A DNA stretch of 6,474 bases from Chloroflexota bacterium (GCA_022563135.1 JADFNZ010000090.1:1-6474); one strand, 5' to 3'; counted from the first letter of the stretch, positions 1-6,255 are shown. The notes: generated by a model not told the origin, from the letters alone. Program-made: numbers and translations.

Positions 1-260
1 CGTCGCAGGGCGGCATCGGCCCGTTCGAGCTTGTGACGAAGCAGACGTTCATCGCGGCCGGCGTGGCGGGATCGGCGGCGACGGCCTACGCGATCGGCCT
101 GCACGCGCTCGTGCTGCTGCCGGTGATCGCACTCGGTCTCTACTTCCTCGGCACGATGGGCATCTCGCTCGAAGAGATGTTCCAGCGCTCTACGAACGAT
201 AAGACCGCGGAGGCGAACGCCGTGCCGCCGGTCGTTACGCAGAAAGGGGCGCCGCGCTGA
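1..260 (+). CDS. Flippase-like (YbhN/LPG synthase transmembrane family) protein, 3' end only
   Basis: This is the last 85 residues of a gene entering from the left; the reading frame begins at base 3 and stays open to the window edge. The visible part starts SQGGIGPFE, which matches the conserved GGxGxFE loop near the C-terminus of lysylphosphatidylglycerol synthase transmembrane-region / YbhN (UPF0104) proteins. A strongly hydrophobic stretch follows (about residues 25-50 of the visible part), then a polar cytoplasm-like tail. The family comprises polytopic inner-membrane proteins, some of which move or modify lipids; the substrate here cannot be told. The GTG at base 33 lies inside this conserved region and is not a credible start. 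The stop (258-260) overlaps the ATG of the next gene as TGATG, so the two genes are probably translationally coupled. The family call rests on a short segment. Confidence 0.7.
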   Translation, partial: SQGGIGPFELVTKQTFIAAGVAGSAATAYAIGLHALVLLPVIALGLYFLGTMGISLEEMFQRSTNDKTAEANAVPPVVTQKGAPR

Positions 261-1603
261 TGAAGGTCGGTATCATCGGCGGCGGCGTCGCCGGCATGGC
301 GGCGGCGTTTCGGCTGGTCAAAGATGGCCATCGCGTGGCGCTGTACGAGGCCAGCCCCTACATGGGCGGCCTCGTGCGCACGTTCGAGGTGGGCGGCGAG
401 CGGCTCGAGTCGTTCTACCACCACATCTTCAGCACGGACACGACCGTCGTCCGCCTGATCGAGGAGCTTGGGCTGGGCGACCGGATCACCTGGCGCGAGT
501 CGCAGGTCGGCTTCTACCACGGCGGCAAGCTCTACGACTTCGTCACGCCGCTCGACCTGCTGCGCTTCACGCCGGTGCCGCTGATCGACCGCGTGCGGAT
601 GGGGCTGGCCGCGCTCCAACTGCGGCGCCAGAAAGATTGGCGGCGCTACGAATCGATCACCGCCGCGGACTGGGTGCGGCGCTACATGGGGAAGGGCGCG
701 TACGACGCCGTCTGGGGCCCGCTTCTGCGCGGCAAGTTCGGCGATGCCCACGAGGAGCTCTCCATGGCCTGGCTCTGGAGCAAGATCCACCTGCGCTTCG
801 CGTCACGCAAGGGAGGCCCCGGCCAGCAAGAGCAGCTCGGCTACCTGCTCGGCAGCTTCGGCGTCTACCTGGACGAACTGGAGCGCCGCCTGCGGGAGAG
901 CGACGCCGCCGAGGTGCACACGGGGAGCGCGGTGCAGGAGGTGCTCGTCGAGGATGGCCGCGCGCGGGGCCTGGTGCTGGCCGGCGGCGAACGCGTGGAG
1001 TTCGACGCGGTGATCGCCTGTATGCCGGCGCAGGTGTTCGCCAAGCTCGCGCCGCAGCTACCGGACGACTACGCGCAGAAGCTCACCGGAGTTCGCTGGC
1101 AGTGGGCGCTCTGCTACATCATGGCGCTCAAGCAGCCGCTTTCCGACATCTACTGGCTGAACATCAGCGACGACGAGATCCCGTTTCTCGCCGCTATCGA
1201 GCACACCAACTTCATCGAGCCGGAGCGATACGGCGGCCTCCATATCGTTTACCTCTCCAACTACCTGCGCCCGGACCATCCCTACTTCGGCATGGAGATC
1301 GACGAGATCGAACGGGAGTATCTGCCGCACCTGACGAAGATCAACCCGGCCTTCTCGCCGGACTGGATCGTCGATCGCTGGCTGTTCAAAGGCCCGTACG
1401 CGCAGCCCATCGTCACGACCGGCTACCGCGAGACGATCCCGGACCACCGGACGCCGATCCCCGGCCTCTATCTGGCGACGATGAGTCAGATCTACCCGCA
1501 GGACCGCGGGCAGAACTACAGCATCGCGATGGGTGAGAAGGTGGCCTTGCTGGCGGTAGATGACTTCCAGCGGGATGCGGCCACGCGCGCCACCGCGGGT
1601 TAG
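260..1603 (+). CDS. NAD(P)/FAD-dependent oxidoreductase, amine oxidase / protoporphyrinogen-oxidase-like
   Basis: A complete 447-residue flavoprotein. The N-terminus MKVGIIGGGVAGMAAA is a Rossmann dinucleotide-binding motif (GGGVAG, residues 7-12). An acidic residue ends strand 2 (E30), and the GG motif (MGGLVRTF, residues 35-42) that contacts FAD follows. The C-terminal block PGLYLATMSQIYPQDRGQNY (401-420) is the second FAD-contacting segment of the amine-oxidase / UDP-galactopyranose-mutase-like superfamily. No signal peptide or membrane segment is evident, so it is likely cytosolic or peripheral. Its reaction cannot be assigned: relatives oxidise or desaturate amines, porphyrins, carotenoids or sugar nucleotides. 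Tight coupling to a flippase-like membrane protein suggests a lipid or glycan role (inference). The ATG overlaps the upstream stop and has only a distant purine-rich tract (around 241-248), consistent with translational coupling. The stop overlaps the stop of the convergent protease gene. Confidence 0.85.
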   Translation: MKVGIIGGGVAGMAAAFRLVKDGHRVALYEASPYMGGLVRTFEVGGERLESFYHHIFSTDTTVVRLIEELGLGDRITWRESQVGFYHGGKLYDFVTPLDLLRFTPVPLIDRVRMGLAALQLRRQKDWRRYESITAADWVRRYMGKGAYDAVWGPLLRGKFGDAHEELSMAWLWSKIHLRFASRKGGPGQQEQLGYLLGSFGVYLDELERRLRESDAAEVHTGSAVQEVLVEDGRARGLVLAGGERVEFDAVIACMPAQVFAKLAPQLPDDYAQKLTGVRWQWALCYIMALKQPLSDIYWLNISDDEIPFLAAIEHTNFIEPERYGGLHIVYLSNYLRPDHPYFGMEIDEIEREYLPHLTKINPAFSPDWIVDRWLFKGPYAQPIVTTGYRETIPDHRTPIPGLYLATMSQIYPQDRGQNYSIAMGEKVALLAVDDFQRDAATRATAG

Positions 1604-1615
1604 CCGGCTGGCGCG
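1586..1615. terminator. Hairpin over two overlapping convergent stop codons; possible bidirectional terminator
   Basis: CGCGCCA (1586-1592) pairs perfectly with TGGCGCG (1609-1615). The stem continues with CCG (1593-1595) against CGG (1605-1607), leaving a single bulged C at 1608 and a nine-base loop that contains the overlapping stops TTAG (1600-1603). No T-run follows on either strand, so this is not a canonical intrinsic terminator. In GC-rich sequence a stem of this size can occur by chance. Its central position between two convergent genes with no spacer is the argument for a role. Confidence 0.35.
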
Positions 1616-3648
1616 AGGATAGCCGCGTCGCCCGCTTTCGGGCTCTCGGTGTAGGCGCGCCGCGCGATCAGGTAGAGCGCCGTCACGGTCACGATCGCGA
1701 GCGGCGTGAGGACGCCGTAGCTGAGCCATGACAGCTGGCTGTCGGTCAGACCCTCGAATGAGAAGATGACGCGCGTCCCGGCGAGCACCGCAAGCCCGTT
1801 CCAGAGCCCATGAAGCAGGACCGCCGCCACGTAGAGCCGGAGCGGCAGGAAAAAGCGGCGCTGCGCCCGGCCGAAGTAGAGCGCCAATCCCAACATGCCG
1901 GTGTTGAGCGCGTGCATCGATGTGGCGCCGCCCCGAATCAGCATGAACGTCCACCAGGCCGTCTCGCTCTCGTCCGCCAGGCTGCCGATGCCGTAGAGCG
2001 AGGCTTCGGTCACGCCGAAGCCCGCGCCGACAGCGACACCCAGCGCGAGCGCGGCGGCGCGCGTGGGGTGGCGAGGGAGGATCAGCGCTACGCCCAGCGC
2101 CTTCAGCCCTTCCTCCATGATCGGCGCAACGATCACCACTACCATGATAAGCAGCGCCGCCTCCTGTGCCCGGGAGAGGTAGGCGTCAGCGTTCGCTAAC
2201 ACGTCCCCAAGCTCGGTTCCGCTGCCTACCGTCTCGAAGGCGCCGCTGGACGCCAGGAGCGCCATCCCGAGCGCGCCTGCGATCAGCCCGTCCACCTGGC
2301 CGGCTACCATCGTCACGACGGCGATGCCTACGGCGAAGGCGAGCCAGAGCTGGCGGTTGCTCAGGCCAGCGATCGGTTCTGAGAGCCGGATGCCACCTCG
2401 CGACACAAGCGCGACGAGGAACGCCGCGGGGAGCAGCGCGGCGGCGGCGTGCGCGGGCGACATCAGCCAGATCACAGGATCCTCCACTGCGACAACGATG
2501 GCTCCGAGCGCGAGGGTGATGCCGAAGAGCGCGATCAGCGCCCAAGCTGGAAGGAAACGGAACGAGCCGCTGCCGAACCGGCCGTTGATCGTGAAGCCGT
2601 GGAGGGCGAGAGCGGCGCCCGGAAGGAGGAAGAAGGGGATCGCCGCGCCGATGGCGGCCGCGTCGATGAGATCCGGGTGGTACGTTTCGCCGGCGCTGGC
2701 TGCGGGTATGCTAGCCACCGCAGAGCCGCCGAGGAGGAGCAGGCTGCCGTAGACGATGGCGGTCCATTTCGCGACCTCCGGCCATCGCGCCCGCGATTCT
2801 GGATTGCGCAGCCAGCGGAGGAGCATCACCGTCGTGGCTGCCGCGCCTAGGAGGATAAGGGAGATACCGGCGGCCGGCAGTCCTTTACTGGCTCGTGCGG
2901 GGTCGATGTCGAAGTCGTTTGCCTGCGAGAACGGGATCGCCAGGATCAGAAGCTGGAAGCCGCCGAAGAGGAGAACCAACCCGGCGACGATGACGGCGAA
3001 CTGGAACAGAGATCGGTAGGTGACCCAGATCAGGCCGAGGCCGATGGCCGTAACCACGCCCCCGCCGATGCCAAGCGCGACCCCGGCTCCGGTGGAGCTC
3101 TCGACTGACAGGACGCTGGGGGCAGCCAAGACGATCATGGCGATGCCGCCGAACGCCATTCCCAGGCCGAACAGGAAGAACAAGACGCGGAGTAACGTGA
3201 CGAACCACGCGCCACTACCAGCGCCGGATCTGGCGATACGGCGGGGTGGCGCTTGGATCGGCGGCACGTAGGCCGGCGCTAGTGCGGCGGGCTGTGGCCC
3301 CACGGCGAGCCGCCCGCTCGCGGGCGGCGGCGGTGGCAGCGCTGCGCGCGGCTCGCTGCGTCCGTGGCCGAGAGGGCGTGGGCTGTGCGCGCCCGCGCTC
3401 GTCGCCGGGGCGTCCGCGATGCTGGGCGCAGCGATCAGCGTCTCGCCACGGCTGCCCTCGATGCGGAGCGCGCAGGATTTGGCCACATACGCGGACTGGC
3501 CTCCGCAGGCGACGCGATAGTAGCTCCGGTCGTAGTCGCGAAGCAGCGGCAGCTCACTGCCGGCGTGCAGGCGCAGCAGGATTGCGGCCCCAGGATACGG
3601 GAACCGCTGGGCGTCACAGTCGCGAACGATGCGGATCAGCTCCGCCAT
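1600..3648 (-). CDS. PrsW-family intramembrane metalloprotease with N-terminal SH3-like region
   Basis: With the ATG at 3648 the protein has 682 residues. Residues 1-65 look like a small SH3-like beta domain. A proline/alanine-rich linker follows (about 70-138), then about 13-14 hydrophobic segments from residue 147 to 664. The C-terminal part carries the PrsW (CPBP/Abi-related) signature: EEGLK (512-516), FGVTE (544-548), H579 in HALNTG, and HGLWN (613-617). These are the conserved Glu and His residues expected to form the metal site within the membrane. B. subtilis PrsW, which cleaves an anti-sigma factor, is much shorter (about 220 residues), so this protein has a large extra membrane portion; the substrate is unknown. 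An in-frame ATG at 3702 would add 18 residues. I prefer 3648 because GAGGGGAG precedes it closely and a likely -10 element lies between the two ATGs. The gene stands alone on this strand, divergent from the NuoE-like gene. Confidence 0.82.
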   Translation of the reverse strand: MAELIRIVRDCDAQRFPYPGAAILLRLHAGSELPLLRDYDRSYYRVACGGQSAYVAKSCALRIEGSRGETLIAAPSIADAPATSAGAHSPRPLGHGRSEPRAALPPPPPASGRLAVGPQPAALAPAYVPPIQAPPRRIARSGAGSGAWFVTLLRVLFFLFGLGMAFGGIAMIVLAAPSVLSVESSTGAGVALGIGGGVVTAIGLGLIWVTYRSLFQFAVIVAGLVLLFGGFQLLILAIPFSQANDFDIDPARASKGLPAAGISLILLGAAATTVMLLRWLRNPESRARWPEVAKWTAIVYGSLLLLGGSAVASIPAASAGETYHPDLIDAAAIGAAIPFFLLPGAALALHGFTINGRFGSGSFRFLPAWALIALFGITLALGAIVVAVEDPVIWLMSPAHAAAALLPAAFLVALVSRGGIRLSEPIAGLSNRQLWLAFAVGIAVVTMVAGQVDGLIAGALGMALLASSGAFETVGSGTELGDVLANADAYLSRAQEAALLIMVVVIVAPIMEEGLKALGVALILPRHPTRAAALALGVAVGAGFGVTEASLYGIGSLADESETAWWTFMLIRGGATSMHALNTGMLGLALYFGRAQRRFFLPLRLYVAAVLLHGLWNGLAVLAGTRVIFSFEGLTDSQLSWLSYGVLTPLAIVTVTALYLIARRAYTESPKAGDAAILAPAG

Positions 3649-3650
3649 CT

Positions 3651-3658
3651 CTCCCCTC
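3651..3658 (-). promoter_or_regulatory. Ribosome binding site deciding the PrsW start
   Basis: On the minus strand GAGGGGAG lies immediately upstream of the ATG at 3648, with GAGG six bases from it. The alternative ATG at 3702 has only a weak AAGAAG-like tract upstream. The first residues after the 3648 start (MAELIRIVRD) begin the structured domain directly, which also supports it. Confidence 0.55.
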
Positions 3659-3678
3659 GGCTTCTCGTTTGCTGCCAC

Positions 3679-3687
3679 ACTATAGCA
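3679..3687 (-). promoter_or_regulatory. Candidate extended -10 element for the PrsW gene
   Basis: The minus strand reads TGCTATAGT, an extended -10 (TGn plus TATAGT), about 30 bases upstream of the ATG at 3648. No good -35 hexamer is seen at 16-18 bases, which is acceptable for an extended -10 promoter. Transcription would start near 3672 and leave a short leader. If real, it excludes the ATG at 3702 as a start on this transcript. Confidence 0.4.
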
Positions 3688-3708
3688 ATCGAAACGCTGC
3701 ATCGCTTC

Positions 3709-3737
3709 TTGAACCGCGTCCTTCGGGCCCGTATAGT
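3709..3737 (+). promoter_or_regulatory. Sigma70-type promoter for the NuoE/NuoF-like genes
   Basis: TTGAAC (3709-3714) and TATAGT (3732-3737) are separated by exactly 17 bases and each is close to the sigma70/SigA consensus. The predicted transcription start near 3744 leaves a leader of about 30 bases before the GTG at 3774. The site sits in one of the few AT-richer stretches of the window and faces away from the PrsW gene. Confidence 0.65.
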
Positions 3738-3773
3738 GACTAATAGCACGAGCAGGCGAACGTTTGGAGATCT

Positions 3774-4250
3774 GTGCTCGAAACAGAAGCGACGCTCGAG
3801 ATCCAGCAGCTCATCGCGGAGTTCAAGCCGCGCAACGCCGACCTGATCGCGGCGCTGCACAAGGTCCAGCACCGCTACGGCTACGTCCCGCGCGAGGCGA
3901 TACCCGTGGTCGCGCGCCAGCTCGGTCTGGGCGAGGCGCACGTCTACGGCGCGGTCACCTTCTACGCGGAGCTGCGCACGATCCCGCCGCCGGAGACGCG
4001 CATCGACTGGTGCAGCGGGCCGGCCTGCCGGCTCAAGGGCGGCGAGCGGGTGCGTCTGGCGCTGGAGACGGTGCTGGGCATCGGCATGGAGGAGAATACC
4101 GAGGGCGACAAGCTGGGCCTGCACCTGGCGCAGTGCAACGGCACCTGCGAGTACGCGCCCCAGATCTGGGTCGATGGCAAGGTCGTCGGCCCGCTCACCG
4201 TCACGGAGACGATCCGGCGCGCGCGGGAGCTGAAGGGTCGCGGGTCATGA
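3774..4250 (+). CDS. nuoE: NuoE-like [2Fe-2S] subunit of an NADH-dependent oxidoreductase
   Basis: A 158-residue thioredoxin-like [2Fe-2S] protein, close to the usual NuoE length. The N-terminal helical half contains HRYGYVP (33-39) and VYGAVTFYAELRT (57-69), the family's conserved blocks. The cluster ligands are all present: C80-x4-C85 (CSGPAC) and C121-x3-C125 (CNGTC), followed by the typical YAP and DGKVVGPLT blocks. It would bind the N1a-type cluster and sit against the FMN-bearing NuoF-like subunit encoded downstream. The same fold occurs in complex I, NAD-dependent formate dehydrogenase (FdsG), HoxE and HydC/HndA, so the symbol names the family and not a proven complex I role. GTG is the start: GGAGA lies three bases upstream, and an in-frame stop at 3744-3746 leaves no other common start codon. 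It stands alone with its NuoF-like partner, without other nuo genes in view. Confidence 0.88.
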   Translation: MLETEATLEIQQLIAEFKPRNADLIAALHKVQHRYGYVPREAIPVVARQLGLGEAHVYGAVTFYAELRTIPPPETRIDWCSGPACRLKGGERVRLALETVLGIGMEENTEGDKLGLHLAQCNGTCEYAPQIWVDGKVVGPLTVTETIRRARELKGRGS

Positions 4251-4264
4251 TTAGCTACGCGGGC

Positions 4265-4301
4265 CGGGCTACAGCCCGACAGAGACAGACTGATGCCTGT
4301 C
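4265..4301. repeat. Two-hairpin intergenic element between the NuoE- and NuoF-like genes
   Basis: The 70-base gap between two genes that normally abut holds two adjacent inverted repeats. The first is CGGGCT / AGCCCG (4265-4270 and 4273-4278), best drawn as a 5-bp stem with a TACA loop. The second is GACAGAC (4284-4290) against GCCTGTC (4295-4301), a 7-bp stem with one A-C mismatch and a TGAT loop. Between them GACAGA is directly repeated. The layout resembles small dispersed palindromic (REP-like) elements, but only one copy lies in this window, so dispersal cannot be shown. Alternatives are an mRNA stability or attenuation structure setting the NuoE:NuoF ratio. Confidence 0.45.
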
Positions 4302-4320
4302 CCACGAAAGCTGGTAGGCA

Positions 4321-6189
4321 GTGCTGAAGGCCTACGAGGAGCTGCGCGACCAGGCGCTCGCCGCCTGGCAGGCGGTCGAGCAGCCGGCGCGGCCGCTCGT
4401 GCGCGTCTCGATCGCTACCTGTAGCCTGGCGGCGGAGGCGGACCAGACGCTCGAAGCGCTGCGCCGTCTGGTCGCCGAGCGAGGCCTGGCGGTCGATGTC
4501 GGCGTGATCGGCGATACCGGCCTCTGCTGGCAGGAGCCGGTCGTGGAGCTGCGCAGGCCCGATGGCAGCGTCGTGCTCTACGGCAAGGTCACGCCGGACC
4601 AGGTCGAGAAGTTCGTCGACGAGGCGCTCGCGGCGGATGGCATCGCCCGCGACCTCGCCTTCGCCGTCGCCGCGGGCCCGCCGGTCGATGGCGTGCCGGC
4701 GCTTGCGGAGATCGACTTCTGGTCGATCCAGGAGCGGCGGATGATCGCCCGCTGCGGCGTGATCGATCCGGAGAACCTCGACCACTACCTCGCGACGGGC
4801 GGCTACGAGGGCGCCGCACGCGCGCTGGAGCAGACCCCGGAAGAGGTGATCGAGGTGGTCTCCGGTTCGGAGCTGCGCGGCCGCAGCGGGTCGAACTTCC
4901 CGACGGGCCGGAAGTGGGACTTCCTGCGCACGAAGGACCGCGCCCCCAAGTACCTCATCTGCAACGCGGATGAGGGCGACCCCGGCGCCTTCGTCAATCG
5001 CATTCTGATGGAGAGCGACCCGCACTCGGTGATCGATGGGATGATCATCGCCGCTCACGCGACCGGCGCGGAACTCTGCTACGTCTACATTCGCGACGAG
5101 TACCCGCTCTGCATCGAACGGATGGAACGCGCCGCGCAGCAGGCGCGCGAACGCGGGCTCTTGGGCGCGGACGTGCTCGGCAGCGGCATGGCGTTCGATG
5201 TCGAGGTCTGGCGCGGGGCCGGGTCGTACGTCTGCGGCGAGGAGTCCGGCCTGCTCGCGTCGCTCGACGACGAGCGGGGCATGCCGCGCATCAGGCCGCC
5301 CTTCCCGGCCGACTCCGGCGTCTTCGCCCAGCCGACGAACGTGAACAACGTGGAGACGTACACCTCCGTCGCGCTTCTCCTGCGGAGTGGCCTCGAAGCG
5401 TACAACTCGGTCGGCATCGAGGGCTACCGAGGCACGAAGATCTTCAGCGTCTCCGGTCACGTCGACTACGTGGGCGTGCTGGAGCTGCCGTTCGGCTTTC
5501 CGCTGCGCGACCTCTACCATGCCGCCGACCCAGCGCCGTGGCAGGAGCGGCGCACGCTGAAGGCCGTGCAAGCGGGCGGGCCGCTCACCGGCATCCTGCC
5601 GGCGCACATCGCGCTCAAGCTGCCGCTGGAGCCGGAGGCGTTCCGCGAGCACGGCGTGTTGATGGGCGGGGGCGGCATCGTCTTCATCGATAGCTCCGCC
5701 TGCATCGTCGACCTCAACATCATGTTCTCGTGGTTTCTGGAGGACGAGTCGTGCGGCCGCTGCACCACCTGCCATGGCGGCACCCAGCGCATGACGGAGA
5801 TCTTCCGCCGGATCGCGCGCGGCGAGGGCGGCGAGAACGAGTACGGCAAGATGGACATCCTGGGCCAGGCGCTTCAGTACTCGAACTGCGTCCACGGCTC
5901 GGCGGCGCCCACGATCATGCTCAAGAGTGCGGAGCTCTTCCGCGAGGAGATCGACGAGCATATCGTCAACCAGCGCTGCCCGGCGCAGATCTGCCGCGAC
6001 CTGATCCGCTACGAGATCGAGGGCGACGACCCGGCGCTGCCGGAGGCGGCCGCCGTCTGTCCCACGGAGGCGATCGCGCAGGAGGACGAAACTTGGCGCA
6101 TCGACCAGGCGCGCTGCATCAAGTGCGACGCCTGCCGCGAGCTGGCGCCGGACGCGGTGCGCGTGGTCGACGCTGTCGCGTCCGAGTAG
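4321..6189 (+). CDS. NuoF/HydB-like FMN- and NADH-binding subunit with C-terminal ferredoxin module
   Basis: A 622-residue multidomain protein that would oxidise or reduce NAD(H) through FMN. Residues about 26-102 form a thioredoxin-like domain with only C34 and C69 left. The NuoF core follows: a glycine-rich FMN loop GRSGSNFPTGRKW (187-199, usually GRGGAGFPTG), NADEGDPGAF (215-224), GAGSYVCGEESG (299-310) and PTNVNNVET (338-346). The N3-type [4Fe-4S] ligands are C478, C481, C484 (ESCGRCTTC) and C523. C461, H547, C553 and C558 match residues conserved in HydB-type proteins and may bind zinc (from memory). Residues about 565-618 are a ferredoxin domain keeping only C580, C599, C602 and C605. 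Architecture favours HydB/HndC or formate-dehydrogenase-beta type over standard complex I NuoF. The GTG start has a weak ribosome site (GGTAGG, 4313-4318). No catalytic partner gene is in view. Confidence 0.87.
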   Translation: MLKAYEELRDQALAAWQAVEQPARPLVRVSIATCSLAAEADQTLEALRRLVAERGLAVDVGVIGDTGLCWQEPVVELRRPDGSVVLYGKVTPDQVEKFVDEALAADGIARDLAFAVAAGPPVDGVPALAEIDFWSIQERRMIARCGVIDPENLDHYLATGGYEGAARALEQTPEEVIEVVSGSELRGRSGSNFPTGRKWDFLRTKDRAPKYLICNADEGDPGAFVNRILMESDPHSVIDGMIIAAHATGAELCYVYIRDEYPLCIERMERAAQQARERGLLGADVLGSGMAFDVEVWRGAGSYVCGEESGLLASLDDERGMPRIRPPFPADSGVFAQPTNVNNVETYTSVALLLRSGLEAYNSVGIEGYRGTKIFSVSGHVDYVGVLELPFGFPLRDLYHAADPAPWQERRTLKAVQAGGPLTGILPAHIALKLPLEPEAFREHGVLMGGGGIVFIDSSACIVDLNIMFSWFLEDESCGRCTTCHGGTQRMTEIFRRIARGEGGENEYGKMDILGQALQYSNCVHGSAAPTIMLKSAELFREEIDEHIVNQRCPAQICRDLIRYEIEGDDPALPEAAAVCPTEAIAQEDETWRIDQARCIKCDACRELAPDAVRVVDAVASE

Positions 6190-6199
6190 CATCCAGCAC

Positions 6200-6218
6200 T
6201 TGACAGAAGGTATACAAT
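6200..6218 (+). promoter_or_regulatory. Possible promoter upstream of the DUF3303-like gene, with unusual spacing
   Basis: TTGACA (6200-6205) and TATACAAT (6211-6218) both look like promoter hexamers, but only 5-7 bases separate them, far from the usual 17. TACAAT at 6213-6218 could act as a -10 with a poor -35, starting transcription near 6225. The AT-rich patch between two genes supports a promoter here; the exact elements are unsure. Confidence 0.35.
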
Positions 6219-6248
6219 AGCTCTGCGGCGTGGATCATTATTCAGCGC

Positions 6249-6255
6249 AGGAGGT
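6249..6255 (+). promoter_or_regulatory. Strong ribosome binding site of the DUF3303-like gene
   Basis: AGGAGGT is a perfect Shine-Dalgarno core five bases before the ATG at 6261. It is the strongest in the window and fixes the start of the last gene. Confidence 0.8.

Noticed and set aside
33..260. A complete 75-residue small membrane protein starting at GTG 33
   Set aside because: The frame is open to the window edge, and the residues just before base 33 (SQGGIGPFE) form a conserved motif of a larger flippase-like protein, so this is the end of a longer gene.
637..1536. A 299-codon plus-strand open frame inside the FAD oxidoreductase gene
   Set aside because: It is a +1/+2 frame reading of a convincing flavoprotein, very rich in R, A, G and P, with no ribosome site or motif.
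1058..1954. A 298-codon minus-strand open frame spanning the oxidoreductase end and the protease end
   Set aside because: It crosses two well-supported genes, is arginine/alanine/histidine-rich and shows no domain. It is a compositional shadow.
3649..3702. An 18-residue N-terminal extension of the PrsW-like protein from ATG 3702
   Set aside because: It has a weak ribosome site, residues that do not look like part of the domain, and a likely -10 element between the two ATGs. The ATG at 3648 has a GAGGGGAG tract.
3764..4327. A plus-strand frame overlapping the NuoE-like gene in another frame, with a TTG start at 3764
   Set aside because: It is arginine/glycine-rich with no conserved blocks, while the frame starting at 3774 contains all four [2Fe-2S] ligands and NuoE motifs.
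4255..6192. A 645-codon open frame on the minus strand, opposite the NuoF-like gene
   Set aside because: Its composition is dominated by R, A, D, V and L, typical of the antisense reading of a GC-rich gene; it has no recognisable motif. The plus-strand gene on the same bases carries many conserved NuoF motifs.
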